From positions 55,519-119,518 of the forward strand of contig NZ_JAQMUE010000070.1 in the NCBI RefSeq assembly GCF_028330985.1: 64,000 nucleotides of DNA, in the 5' to 3' direction. Below are positions 34,245-41,984 of this stretch, piece by piece. Made by a program: the position numbers and the translations under genes. Source of the DNA: Roseofilum reptotaenium CS-1145. GTDB lineage: Bacteria; Cyanobacteriota; Cyanobacteriia; Cyanobacteriales; Desertifilaceae. Under the pieces are notes generated by a model. The model saw nothing but the letters and a program-made list of their open reading frames with translations. It did no database searches and had not been told where the DNA came from. Positions within the stretch are counted from its first letter, which is position 1. The number at the start of each line of letters is the position of its first letter.

Positions 34245-35801
34245 CTAATTTTGCAAGTCACTCAGATGGTACTGAACCATGTTCTCTAAAACGGACTTAA
34301 TGGCTTTGATAGGTGCAATTTCGCCATAGATAGAAATGGTGACCTCATCGATCGTATTAGGGCGCTCTGAGAACACCTGAATGACTTGTGCCAAAATAAT
34401 CTCTAATCCCTCCATCACAGGGAATCGATTCGCGCCAGTTCCCAGTAAAGGAAACACCAGACTTTGAAAGCCATCTTGATTTGCAGTTTCTAAGCAGTTT
34501 TTTACGGCTTGCTCTATAATTGCTTCATGAATATTTTTAGAAAAAACTGCCATGTCATAAGCGAAATTGATGACTGCTGCATGATAAATCTTCTCTGCCC
34601 ATAGGTAACCTGCGGTTGTAGCTGCGATCTCGCCTAATTTTAAAGGTTGCAATTTTTGGGCTTCTTTATATACTTCAATTCCGCCAATAGAACGAATTTG
34701 TTTAGAAACACCTGCCCCCATAGTTAAGCAAGTATCATCTGAACTAACAATCACATCAGCCGTCAGATTAGTAATATCTCCTTGATAGAGTTTGATCGAT
34801 TTACCTTGTACGCCTAATTCACAAATCCATAACCCTCCCCATTCATCGCGTTGATTGATCGGTTGAAAGGTCACTGGTTGTGATGATTCTGGACGAATAG
34901 AAGCAGAAAAAGACACAACGGTGGGAGAGTCAGGGGAAACGGGTTCCGCTTTGGGCATCGGAGAAGGAGGGGAAGTCGGGGAAATAGAAAGGGAATTGAC
35001 GGCTTCTAGAGCTTCTGCGGCGCAGGAGTAGCGATCGCCAAAATGATAGCGTACCATCTTCCCTAATACAGCCTCTAACCCTGAACTCACGGATGCCAAT
35101 GGTTGCCAAAGAATCTCTTCAGTCTCCGGATCTTTCGGGAAGTCTCTAGGCAATACTCCCGTTAGGGCTTGAATCACAATAATCCCCACCGCATAAATAT
35201 CACTGCTGAATTTCGGGCGACCGATCGCCTGTTCGCTGGGCATGTAATTGGGAGACCCGACAATGACCGATAAGGGAGTCTGGGAGCTTTTATCCATTGA
35301 AGGGGTTAATTCTGAGAGGGTTTGCTTGACTGCGCCAAAATCAATCAGAACCAATTGGTTATCGAGCGATCGCCGGATGATATTACTCGGTTTTAAGTCC
35401 CGGTGAATCACCCCCTGTTGATGGACAAAATCTAAAGACATCAAAATATCTCTTAACAGGGAGATCGCCTGACGTTCATCCCAGGGTCTACCCTCTTGAA
35501 TCTCCTGCGTTAGCTCATGACCCTGGATATATTCTTGGACAAGATAAAACTCCTCCTCTTGTTCAAAAAATGCCAACAACCGGGGAATTTGGGGATGTTC
35601 TCCCAAGCTTTGTAAGGTTTGAGCTTCCGTTTTGAACAAGCGCTTGGCGACTTTCAGAGCATGGGAGCCGTGCAATTGGGCTTTAAGTTGCTTGACCACA
35701 CACAGAGGATGACCCGGGAGGTGATGGTCTCTAGCCAGAAACGTCTTGCCAAACCCCCCTTGACCCAATTCTTGCTCAATTTCGTAGTGACCGCCTAACA
35801 C
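34245..35801 (-). CDS. Ser/Thr protein kinase fused to a macro domain
   Basis: 518 residues. The kinase domain (about 1-270) is nearly identical in layout to the downstream paralogue (GQGGFGKTFLARD, HRDLKPSN, IDFGAVKQT). A linker leads into a macro domain (about 330-518): LYQGDITNLTADVIVSSDDTCLTMGAGVSKQIRSIGG and LVFPLLGTGANRFP, matching the ADP-ribose-binding loops. The usual NAAN is replaced by SSDD. The start used is GTG at 35801. The position of the paralogue's ATG is ATA here (35808-35810), so the start seems to have shifted three codons. The likely role, coupling phosphorylation to ADP-ribose or NAD-derived signals, is inference. Confidence 0.88.
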   Translation of the reverse strand: MLGGHYEIEQELGQGGFGKTFLARDHHLPGHPLCVVKQLKAQLHGSHALKVAKRLFKTEAQTLQSLGEHPQIPRLLAFFEQEEEFYLVQEYIQGHELTQEIQEGRPWDERQAISLLRDILMSLDFVHQQGVIHRDLKPSNIIRRSLDNQLVLIDFGAVKQTLSELTPSMDKSSQTPLSVIVGSPNYMPSEQAIGRPKFSSDIYAVGIIVIQALTGVLPRDFPKDPETEEILWQPLASVSSGLEAVLGKMVRYHFGDRYSCAAEALEAVNSLSISPTSPPSPMPKAEPVSPDSPTVVSFSASIRPESSQPVTFQPINQRDEWGGLWICELGVQGKSIKLYQGDITNLTADVIVSSDDTCLTMGAGVSKQIRSIGGIEVYKEAQKLQPLKLGEIAATTAGYLWAEKIYHAAVINFAYDMAVFSKNIHEAIIEQAVKNCLETANQDGFQSLVFPLLGTGANRFPVMEGLEIILAQVIQVFSERPNTIDEVTISIYGEIAPIKAIKSVLENMVQYHLSDLQN

Positions 35802-36367
35802 TTGTCCTATAGCTTGGGGTGTTCTTGATGCAATACCCCATCTAGGATAGCTTAAAATGATTAACAGAATTAGAACAGTTCTACAGTGATTCTCCTAAAC
35901 CCAAATCGTAAATTGACCGGGTACAGTGCGGAAATTAGCCGCACTCAACTCGATTGTTTTCAAAAGCAAGAGAACAACGGAGGGGCATTTACTCTAGGGA
36001 TAAAATTGCTTTGTAGAGGCCTTCTAACTAACTTCTGGCTTGGCTGGGGGAATAGTTACTCACCCAGTAATACGCATCTTTGATACCTTTCTAATTCTAT
36101 GTTATCCCCGATCGCGCAAGTTGGGAACTGTGGCGATCGCCTGAGCTTGAGTTCAAGGATTACCCTCTTTGTCGCTTGGGAAATTTGCCGATTCACAACA
36201 TATTGTGCTATCAAATCAGAAGATGTGCTGGATCTGTAAAATGCACATTTCTACAACCTCTCTAAACTCCTATGAGGTGTAGTGAGTCTAAGGTTTGACT
36301 GCGGCTGCTGAACCTCAGTCAAGATCCCTTCAAAACAAAACACCATTGAGTTTTTGACTGGTATCTT
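35802..36367. other. 566-bp intergenic stretch with an RTX relic
   Basis: The first ~50 bp resembles the leader of the paralogous kinase gene (ggggtgtt..ttgatg..aatac). The RTX relic follows at 35891-35956. The rest shows no credible gene; a plus-strand frame at 35886-36083 is antisense to the relic and has no family character. The rtcB promoter presumably lies in the last ~200 bp. Confidence 0.6.
35891..35956 (-). pseudogene. Relic of the 3' end of the RTX-type gene at 37856
   Basis: Read on the minus strand it encodes LSAANFRTVPGQFTIWV and a TAG stop, exactly the C-terminus of the intact gene at 37856-38554. Yet five of the 17 codons differ, all at third positions. Similarity stops upstream of LSAAN. 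The silent differences imply that the copy diverged while still coding and was truncated later. About 1.9 kb containing rtcB separates it from the intact gene. Confidence 0.85.
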
Positions 36368-37807
36368 ATGCAGCCAAAGAATATTTTGCGTCTTCTGCGA
36401 GCATTGGCTCGGCAGGGACTTGATGTGCAATACAATCATCAATCCTACTCTGTGCGTTGGAGTGACTCCTGCGATACCCCGATCGCTGAAGTTCTGTTAC
36501 CCGAAGATTTTCCCGTTGAGGTAAAAGCACTTAAGCAACTGGCCAATTTAGCAACAGTCAAACATCCGGCTGGAGGATGGGTGAGTCGTATCTGTGCCAC
36601 CCCTGATTTTCACCCAGGTGATGCTGGGGTAGCCATTGGTTCTGTGGTAGAAACATCAAGGCAAGTGATTCCTGCTGCTGTCGGATCGGATATCAACTGT
36701 GGAATGCGGCTTCATGTAGCCGATCTATCGGTTGAACAATTTTTAGCACAGCGCGATCGCTTTGTTGAACTCGTTAAAGGAGATTTCTTTTTTGGTAAAC
36801 GCGATGTTACCATGACTGCCCAAGCGATGCAGGCTCTGTTTCAATATGGAACCATTGGCTGGTTAGATACCATGCTCGATCAACCAACAGGAACCATTGT
36901 CCAATCGGACCTCAACCAACTAGCCAGTGAGATCGATCGCATCTTTCTCCAGGGTTCGATGACCGGCCATCTTCGCTGGGCACCAGAGGAATTAGTTCCG
37001 GATACAGGACAAGTTCGAGATGGTGGACTGGCAACCATTGGCGGTGGCAATCACTTTGTCGAGGTGCAGTGGATCGATCGCATCGAAGATCGTCAACTTG
37101 CCTATCAGTGGGGAGTTCGCGAAGGACAACTTGCTTTTATGGTTCACTCAGGTTCTCGGAATGTGGGTAAATATATTGGTGGGATATGGCGCGATCTCGC
37201 CCAAGCATTATGGAGAGAAGATCTTAAATATCCCAAATCCCGATTGTTTCCCCTCTCATCAACCGCTCATCCAGAAGTCGTTGCTGATTACCTACAAGCA
37301 GAAGCAACAGCCGCCAATTATGCTTTTGTCAATCGTCTACTGCTTGCAGAACTGCTACGATTACGGTTGCGCCAAGTATATGGCGATCTCGATATCCCCT
37401 TGGTATACGACTTGCCTCACAATATCACCCTTTCTGAAGGCCAAGGCTGGGTGACTCGTAAGGGGGCATGTCCCGCTCATGTCGGTCAGCCCGTCATCAT
37501 TCCCGGTTCAATGGGTACACCATCCTATCTACTCGTCGGTTTAGGAAATCATGATTGGTGTTGTTCAGCGTCCCATGGGGCTGGCAGAGCACGTTCTCGC
37601 TTTGATTTAAACCGCAAGGGAAATCAGGAAAGCGAGGATGAGTTGGGGTTAACTGGGGTTGATTGCATTACACTGCGGGAAGAACGACGGATTGAAGAAG
37701 CCCCTGCTGCCTATAAACCGATCGCACCTGTCATTGATGCTCAGGTACAGGCTGGCCTAGTGCAAGTCGTGGCTCGTATGCATCCAATTCTGACATTTAA
37801 GGCTTGA
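36368..37807 (+). CDS. rtcB: RtcB family RNA ligase-like protein
   Basis: 479 residues. RtcB signatures are present: CATPDFHPGDAGVAIGSVV, AVGSDINCGMRLHV (metal-site Asp and Cys), GGGNHFVEVQWID, HSGSRNVG, GSMGTPSYLLVG and CCSASHGAGRARSR (region of the guanylylated His). The enzyme joins 2',3'-cyclic phosphate and 5'-OH RNA ends in tRNA or RNA repair. No archease gene is adjacent. It is oriented opposite to its neighbours and lies between the RTX 3' relic and the intact RTX gene. Confidence 0.93.
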   Translation: MQPKNILRLLRALARQGLDVQYNHQSYSVRWSDSCDTPIAEVLLPEDFPVEVKALKQLANLATVKHPAGGWVSRICATPDFHPGDAGVAIGSVVETSRQVIPAAVGSDINCGMRLHVADLSVEQFLAQRDRFVELVKGDFFFGKRDVTMTAQAMQALFQYGTIGWLDTMLDQPTGTIVQSDLNQLASEIDRIFLQGSMTGHLRWAPEELVPDTGQVRDGGLATIGGGNHFVEVQWIDRIEDRQLAYQWGVREGQLAFMVHSGSRNVGKYIGGIWRDLAQALWREDLKYPKSRLFPLSSTAHPEVVADYLQAEATAANYAFVNRLLLAELLRLRLRQVYGDLDIPLVYDLPHNITLSEGQGWVTRKGACPAHVGQPVIIPGSMGTPSYLLVGLGNHDWCCSASHGAGRARSRFDLNRKGNQESEDELGLTGVDCITLREERRIEEAPAAYKPIAPVIDAQVQAGLVQVVARMHPILTFKA

Positions 37808-37855
37808 TTTCGGTTGAGAATTGAAGCTCAAGGGGTTTAGGGGCGATCGCTCTCC

Positions 37856-38554
37856 CTAAACCCAAATTGTAAATTGACCCGGTACTGTCCGGAAATTGGC
37901 CGCACTCAACTGGGTCGAATTAACCCCTTCAACAATGACCAGAAATTCCCCGGTTTGCATATCCTGAATAATCGTCTGATTGCCACTTCCCGGCGAGATA
38001 TTCAAATCCTCAAAGCGCAAACCATTGGTTAAACCAATCAGATCTTCCCCCATACGGAAATCTGTAAATACATCCGCATCTTCCAAGCGACGGCCTCCTG
38101 TCGTGCGAGCATTCGGAGTCACAGAGGCACCAATAACAAAAATATCGTTGCCTGCGCCTCCAGTTACCGTATCGCTGCCATTATCACCATAGAGAATATC
38201 ATCCCCAAAATCCCCGAATAATTGGTCATTTCCTTGACCTCCTCGGAGGATATCATTTCCCTGTCCCCCATAAATCTGGTCTTCATCGCGGTTTCCATTG
38301 ATCTGATCGTCTCCTCGGTTACCAAAAATGCGATCGTTATTTTGCCCCCCAAAGATCACATCATTCCCTTGGCCACCAAAAACCACATCATCGCCTCGAT
38401 TTGCTGAAATCAGGTCTACGCCTTGGTTTCCATAGATTTGATCGTTATCATCAACACCATAGAGGCTATCATTACCCTCCAAGCCTACAATCAGATCGGA
38501 AAAGGGGGTTCCACCGAGAAAATCATTGAAAGGGGTTCCTGTAATGGTTGCCAT
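37856..38554 (-). CDS. RTX / hemolysin-type calcium-binding repeat protein
   Basis: 232 residues. About ten GGxGND-type nonapeptide repeats (GLEGNDSLYG, GGQGNDVIFG, GDNGSDTVTGGAGNDIFV) cover residues 20-140 and should form a Ca-binding beta-roll. The C-terminal ~80 residues (DADVFTDFRMGEDLIGL ... AANFRTVPGQFTIWV) match the end domain common in cyanobacterial RTX proteins. It is probably secreted by type I export without a signal peptide. A relic of its 3' end occurs at 35891. Confidence 0.93.
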   Translation of the reverse strand: MATITGTPFNDFLGGTPFSDLIVGLEGNDSLYGVDDNDQIYGNQGVDLISANRGDDVVFGGQGNDVIFGGQNNDRIFGNRGDDQINGNRDEDQIYGGQGNDILRGGQGNDQLFGDFGDDILYGDNGSDTVTGGAGNDIFVIGASVTPNARTTGGRRLEDADVFTDFRMGEDLIGLTNGLRFEDLNISPGSGNQTIIQDMQTGEFLVIVEGVNSTQLSAANFRTVPGQFTIWV

Positions 38555-38704
38555 AGATATACCTCCTCACTACCAACAGCGATCGCGGATCACCCTTGCA
38601 TAATCGCAAGTCTAGGGGGAATTTGTCCAGAGAAACGAAGAAAGTCTAATCTTTCAGTCAATAGACTCGAAAGGAAAGAAGAAAACCCGGTTTCCTTACA
38701 TTAC

Positions 38705-39187
38705 CTATTGCCTGACACAGTGCAAGAACTCACTCAGGCTTTCATAGACTGATTCATGGGTATATTCATCATCCGGGTGAGCCGGTTGGCCAGGTTGTTG
38801 AAAATAGGGTTTTTCTTGATACAGTTGACCCCAACGAAAATCTACTTGCTTGACCAATTCATACAGTAACTGTTCATTCTCTAAAATAGAGATAATCATC
38901 TCCTCAAGAGCACGTAATGGATCGTCTAAATGTTGACTCACTTTTGCTTCATCCAGGGTGACCCAGGTTTGTAAAACCGATTGCAAACAGCCGGATGAAT
39001 CAGATAAATGATTAACAATAAAGCGATTAATTTCAGTGGACGCTTGGACTAATTTAGGAATGGGAGATTCTCCTTTTAAAAAATCTCCCCCTTCTCGACC
39101 AATGAGTTCGGCTAAGGAAAACTCGTGTCCAGCACGAGCATCCTGTTCGATTTGACGGTCTTGTTCCGATTGATTGGGAGTAGTCAT
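38705..39187 (-). CDS. Unrecognised protein, last gene of the kai operon
   Basis: 160 residues, acidic and probably helical: a polar N-terminus (NQSEQDRQIEQDARAGHEFSLAELIGREGGDFLKG), then IPKLVQASTEINRFIVNHLSD, LDDPLRALEEMIISILENEQLLYELVKQVDFRWGQLY and a C-terminal SVYESLSEFLHCVRQ. There is no TM, signal peptide or known motif. It starts 38 bp after kaiC on the same strand, so it is very likely co-transcribed with kaiA, kaiB and kaiC. A clock-associated role is inferred from position only. Confidence 0.8.
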   Translation of the reverse strand: MTTPNQSEQDRQIEQDARAGHEFSLAELIGREGGDFLKGESPIPKLVQASTEINRFIVNHLSDSSGCLQSVLQTWVTLDEAKVSQHLDDPLRALEEMIISILENEQLLYELVKQVDFRWGQLYQEKPYFQQPGQPAHPDDEYTHESVYESLSEFLHCVRQ

Positions 39188-39225
39188 AATAACAATCTTC
39201 TACGATAGTTCATGAGGTTGAGTAT

Positions 39226-40761
39226 TTAGCTAAAATCAATCCCTTGATCGAATAAACCCGTGAGGCGATCGACTTCACTTTGAGCGATATACATGGGATT
39301 TCCTGCTAAAATACCAGTTACATTGCGGAAGGGTCTACCAATATGCATTCCTTCCCCATCAATAGAAAATTCACGAATATCTTTATCATGCATCGACCCG
39401 CGCATTTTTAAGACGGTCAGTCCCCGTCGCATTTCTCCATACATTTCCACATATCTCAATAAAATAATGGAATCTGTAATCGTGGAAATATGCGCTTCCG
39501 TGATCGAAGTTCCTCCCACTAAAGTGGGTGTCGTTGAAGTAAATAATCCAGCGACCTCTTGTTTTTTAATAAAGGAGGTCAATCCAATAATAAATTCCCG
39601 AAATCCTTTCAAGCTAGAGACCCGCTCTAGGGCAGAAAGACTATCAACGGCGACTCGATTAGGCTTAAATTCTTCAATCGTTGCTTTCATCTGGATCAGA
39701 TGATTATCTAAACCTGTAGTTTCTGGATAGCGACAGACCACTCGGAGGAGTCCTTCTTGCTCCATTTTCTGGAAGTCAACTCCCCATCCGATGGCATTGC
39801 GATACAGTTGTTCACGGCTTTCTTCAAAAGCAAATAAGAGACAGCGCTCATTATTCTGAAAGCCACCAACCATAAATTCAGTGACCATTAAGGTCTTACC
39901 GGTTCCAGTAGCTCCAGAAACTAGGATAATTGAATCGCGGAAAAATCCACCTCCGCACATACGATCGAGTTCCGGACTACCGGAGGTAATGCGAATATTA
40001 GAAGAGCGCTGTTCCAGTTCAATCGCTGATAGGGGAATAATCGTAATTCCTTGTCTGGGAATAATCGTAAATGGGAATTCCCCATTCTGGTGTTCTGTTC
40101 CTCGATACTTGAGGATTTCAATGGTACGGCGGCGTTTTTCCTCAGACAGAACATTGCGGAGAATGACCACATTATCAGCTACAAATTCTTCTACACCATA
40201 GCGACTAATTTCACCATATTCTGACGTGCGCTCGGCAGTCAGAATCGAAGTCACTTCTAACTCTCGCAACACAGAAGCAATCTTAAACAAGTCACTGCGA
40301 ACTTGTGCATTATCACTTAAGTGGGAAAAGATCGCTCCCAAAGAGTCCATTGATACTCTTTTGGCTTTATATTTACGGATGGAAAACTCGATCCGGGCTA
40401 ATAATGCACCGAGATCGTATTCCCCACTGACAATGGGTTTATCTCCGGGTTGGGGAGAGGCATCGACAAAGGCCCATTGACGGTTTTCTTCCCATTGCTG
40501 AATTTTCCAACCAAACCCGCGCATATTCTTACGGATTGCTTTTGGGGGTTCTTCAAAGGTAATAAATATACCGTTGTCTCCCCGTTTAATCCCTTCGGCG
40601 AGAAATTGGGTGGCAAATACGGTTTTTGCACTCCCTGCTGTTCCCACCACAAGGGTGGCCCGATTTTTTGGTAGCCCTCCTTGGGACAGAAAGTCAAATC
40701 CGGGAATACCGGTTTCAAGCTTCTCAATTGCATCTGAGTCTGGATAGTTGTCTACAGTCAT
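39226..40761 (-). CDS. kaiC3: Circadian clock ATPase KaiC, probably KaiC3 type
   Basis: 511 residues with tandem RecA-like CI and CII domains. CI Walker A is GTAGSAKT (40-47), with Ala where the P-loop Gly is usual; CII is GATGTGKT (283-290). Catalytic Glu pairs lie at 70-71 and 313-314, Walker B Asp at 139 and 373. The phosphorylation pair Ser426-Thr427 sits in AHISTITD, equivalent to S431/T432 of Synechococcus KaiC. As I recall, GTAGSAKT and RVSMDSLGAIFSHLSD are features of KaiC3-type proteins, not KaiC1. The tail after ~485 is shorter than in KaiC1. kaiB lies 42 bp upstream. Confidence 0.85.
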   Translation of the reverse strand: MTVDNYPDSDAIEKLETGIPGFDFLSQGGLPKNRATLVVGTAGSAKTVFATQFLAEGIKRGDNGIFITFEEPPKAIRKNMRGFGWKIQQWEENRQWAFVDASPQPGDKPIVSGEYDLGALLARIEFSIRKYKAKRVSMDSLGAIFSHLSDNAQVRSDLFKIASVLRELEVTSILTAERTSEYGEISRYGVEEFVADNVVILRNVLSEEKRRRTIEILKYRGTEHQNGEFPFTIIPRQGITIIPLSAIELEQRSSNIRITSGSPELDRMCGGGFFRDSIILVSGATGTGKTLMVTEFMVGGFQNNERCLLFAFEESREQLYRNAIGWGVDFQKMEQEGLLRVVCRYPETTGLDNHLIQMKATIEEFKPNRVAVDSLSALERVSSLKGFREFIIGLTSFIKKQEVAGLFTSTTPTLVGGTSITEAHISTITDSIILLRYVEMYGEMRRGLTVLKMRGSMHDKDIREFSIDGEGMHIGRPFRNVTGILAGNPMYIAQSEVDRLTGLFDQGIDFS

Positions 40762-40803
40762 TAACGGTAGTTTGATTAATTAAGGATGTAATAGAAAAGA
40801 ATC

Positions 40804-41106
40804 TCAGGATTCTTTTCTATTATTGTCCCTCTTCTCTGGAATCAAATCTAGTCCTAAAAGAACTGTATCAGCATTGGACAGATCGCCAATAATCCTTTGA
40901 ATGGGTTGGGGCAGTTGCTTAATCAGGGTAGGAGTAACTAATATTCGTTCCATTTCTGCCAATTCGGGTTCTTCTAAAACATCAATTATTTTCAGTTCAT
41001 ATTGATCTTCGAGTTGAGTATTACAAATCTCTATAAGATTGGCGATCGCTCGTTGAGATTTCGGCGTATTCCCAGTAATATAGAGTTTGAGTAAATAGTA
41101 GTGCAT
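40804..41106 (-). CDS. kaiB3: Circadian clock protein KaiB, probably KaiB3 type
   Basis: 100 residues. It matches KaiB almost end to end: LLKLYITGNTPKSQRAIANL, LKIIDVLEEPELAEMERILVTPTLIKQLPQPIQRIIGDLS and VLLGLDLIPE. KaiB is a fold-switching thioredoxin-like protein that binds KaiC CI and sequesters KaiA. Its ATG overlaps the kaiA stop by one base (TAATG), so the two are translationally coupled. The subtype call rests on the chimeric KaiA-like neighbour, not on KaiB itself. Confidence 0.9.
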   Translation of the reverse strand: MHYYLLKLYITGNTPKSQRAIANLIEICNTQLEDQYELKIIDVLEEPELAEMERILVTPTLIKQLPQPIQRIIGDLSNADTVLLGLDLIPEKRDNNRKES

Positions 41107-41984
41107 TACGGTTTCAAGTTTTGGTAATTTTTGGTGACGTTTAACTTACTTAAGCCAATAAAGTACTTCCGATAGTAAGAGGCTAAGTAACCCATTAATT
41201 CTAAAACCATTAATCGTCCTTCTGAAACATAGGCTTGCGCTTTGACGGGATTGGTTTGTTGGGTTTTCTCTTTCAAAACTTGAGTATGAATATCAACCAC
41301 ATCTCGAGGAGAGGCTTTTAAGAATCCTAGCTGTTCTCCCATATTTCGCAGTTTCTCAGAAATGTTATGTTCAACTCTATAAGCCCTTTGTTCCATAGAC
41401 AAGTCCATTAACTCTCCATATTCTTGCACAATTTCTTGAAAAATTTCGGGTGACGATTCTCGTAACAGGTATAATCCAAAAAGTTTAGCAGTGATCTGGG
41501 TTTGGCCTGTATCAGCGATATGTCTGAGTCCCAATATTTCTTGTTCTTGAAGTCGTTTTAATTGATTTTGCTGTAAAACTTGGAGTTGGCGTTTTTGCTC
41601 GATCGCTAATCGTAGGGAATAGACTAAGAGCTTACTATCGATTTGATCTTTGATTAAATATCCCTGTGCCCCCAATTGTAAACATTGAACCCGCAGAGTT
41701 TCATCTCTGTTTTCCGTAAATACCACAGTGGCAAGGTAGGGAAATTCCTGTTGAGAGTCCTGTAGGGTTTCCATAGCTTGACTATCTGGGGAATTGAGAG
41801 AGATTAACAGAACATCAAAGTGTTGTTCTGAGAGCTGGGCGATCGCGTCTTCTAAGTTATGATAAAACTCTATTTGAAACTCAAGACCCCATATGGCCGA
41901 ACTGGGAGCCTCATTCAACAACCGATCGACTTGAGTATAATCTTCTGTCTTATTGGTGACCAATAAAACTCGATAAAGTATCAT
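41106..41984 (-). CDS. kaiA3: KaiA3-like chimera: receiver-like domain plus KaiA C-terminal domain
   Basis: 292 residues. Residues 1-125 have a response-regulator fold pattern (RVLLVTNKTED, FDVLLISLNSPD, VVFTEN, GAQGYLIKD) rather than the divergent pseudo-receiver of standard KaiA. However, the acidic pair is Thr10-Asn11 and the acceptor position is Ser62, so phosphorylation is unlikely; Thr90 and Lys112 are kept. After a helical linker (125-160), residues about 175-280 match the KaiA/RsbU helical bundle (VVDIHTQVLKEK, then RLMVLELMGYLASYYRKYFIG). This receiver-KaiA chimera is the architecture described for Synechocystis KaiA3 (sll0485), which works with KaiB3 and KaiC3. It is first in the operon. 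Confidence 0.8.
   Translation of the reverse strand: MILYRVLLVTNKTEDYTQVDRLLNEAPSSAIWGLEFQIEFYHNLEDAIAQLSEQHFDVLLISLNSPDSQAMETLQDSQQEFPYLATVVFTENRDETLRVQCLQLGAQGYLIKDQIDSKLLVYSLRLAIEQKRQLQVLQQNQLKRLQEQEILGLRHIADTGQTQITAKLFGLYLLRESSPEIFQEIVQEYGELMDLSMEQRAYRVEHNISEKLRNMGEQLGFLKASPRDVVDIHTQVLKEKTQQTNPVKAQAYVSEGRLMVLELMGYLASYYRKYFIGLSKLNVTKNYQNLKP

Noticed and set aside
35886..36083. 65-residue plus-strand frame upstream of rtcB
   Set aside because: It lies antisense over the RTX relic and has no coding features of its own.
38671..38697. GGAAAgaag...TTTCC hairpin after the kai operon as terminator
   Set aside because: Short A/T-rich stem; its core agaagaaaacccggttt recurs near 63208, so it is more likely a dispersed repeat, though weak termination is possible.
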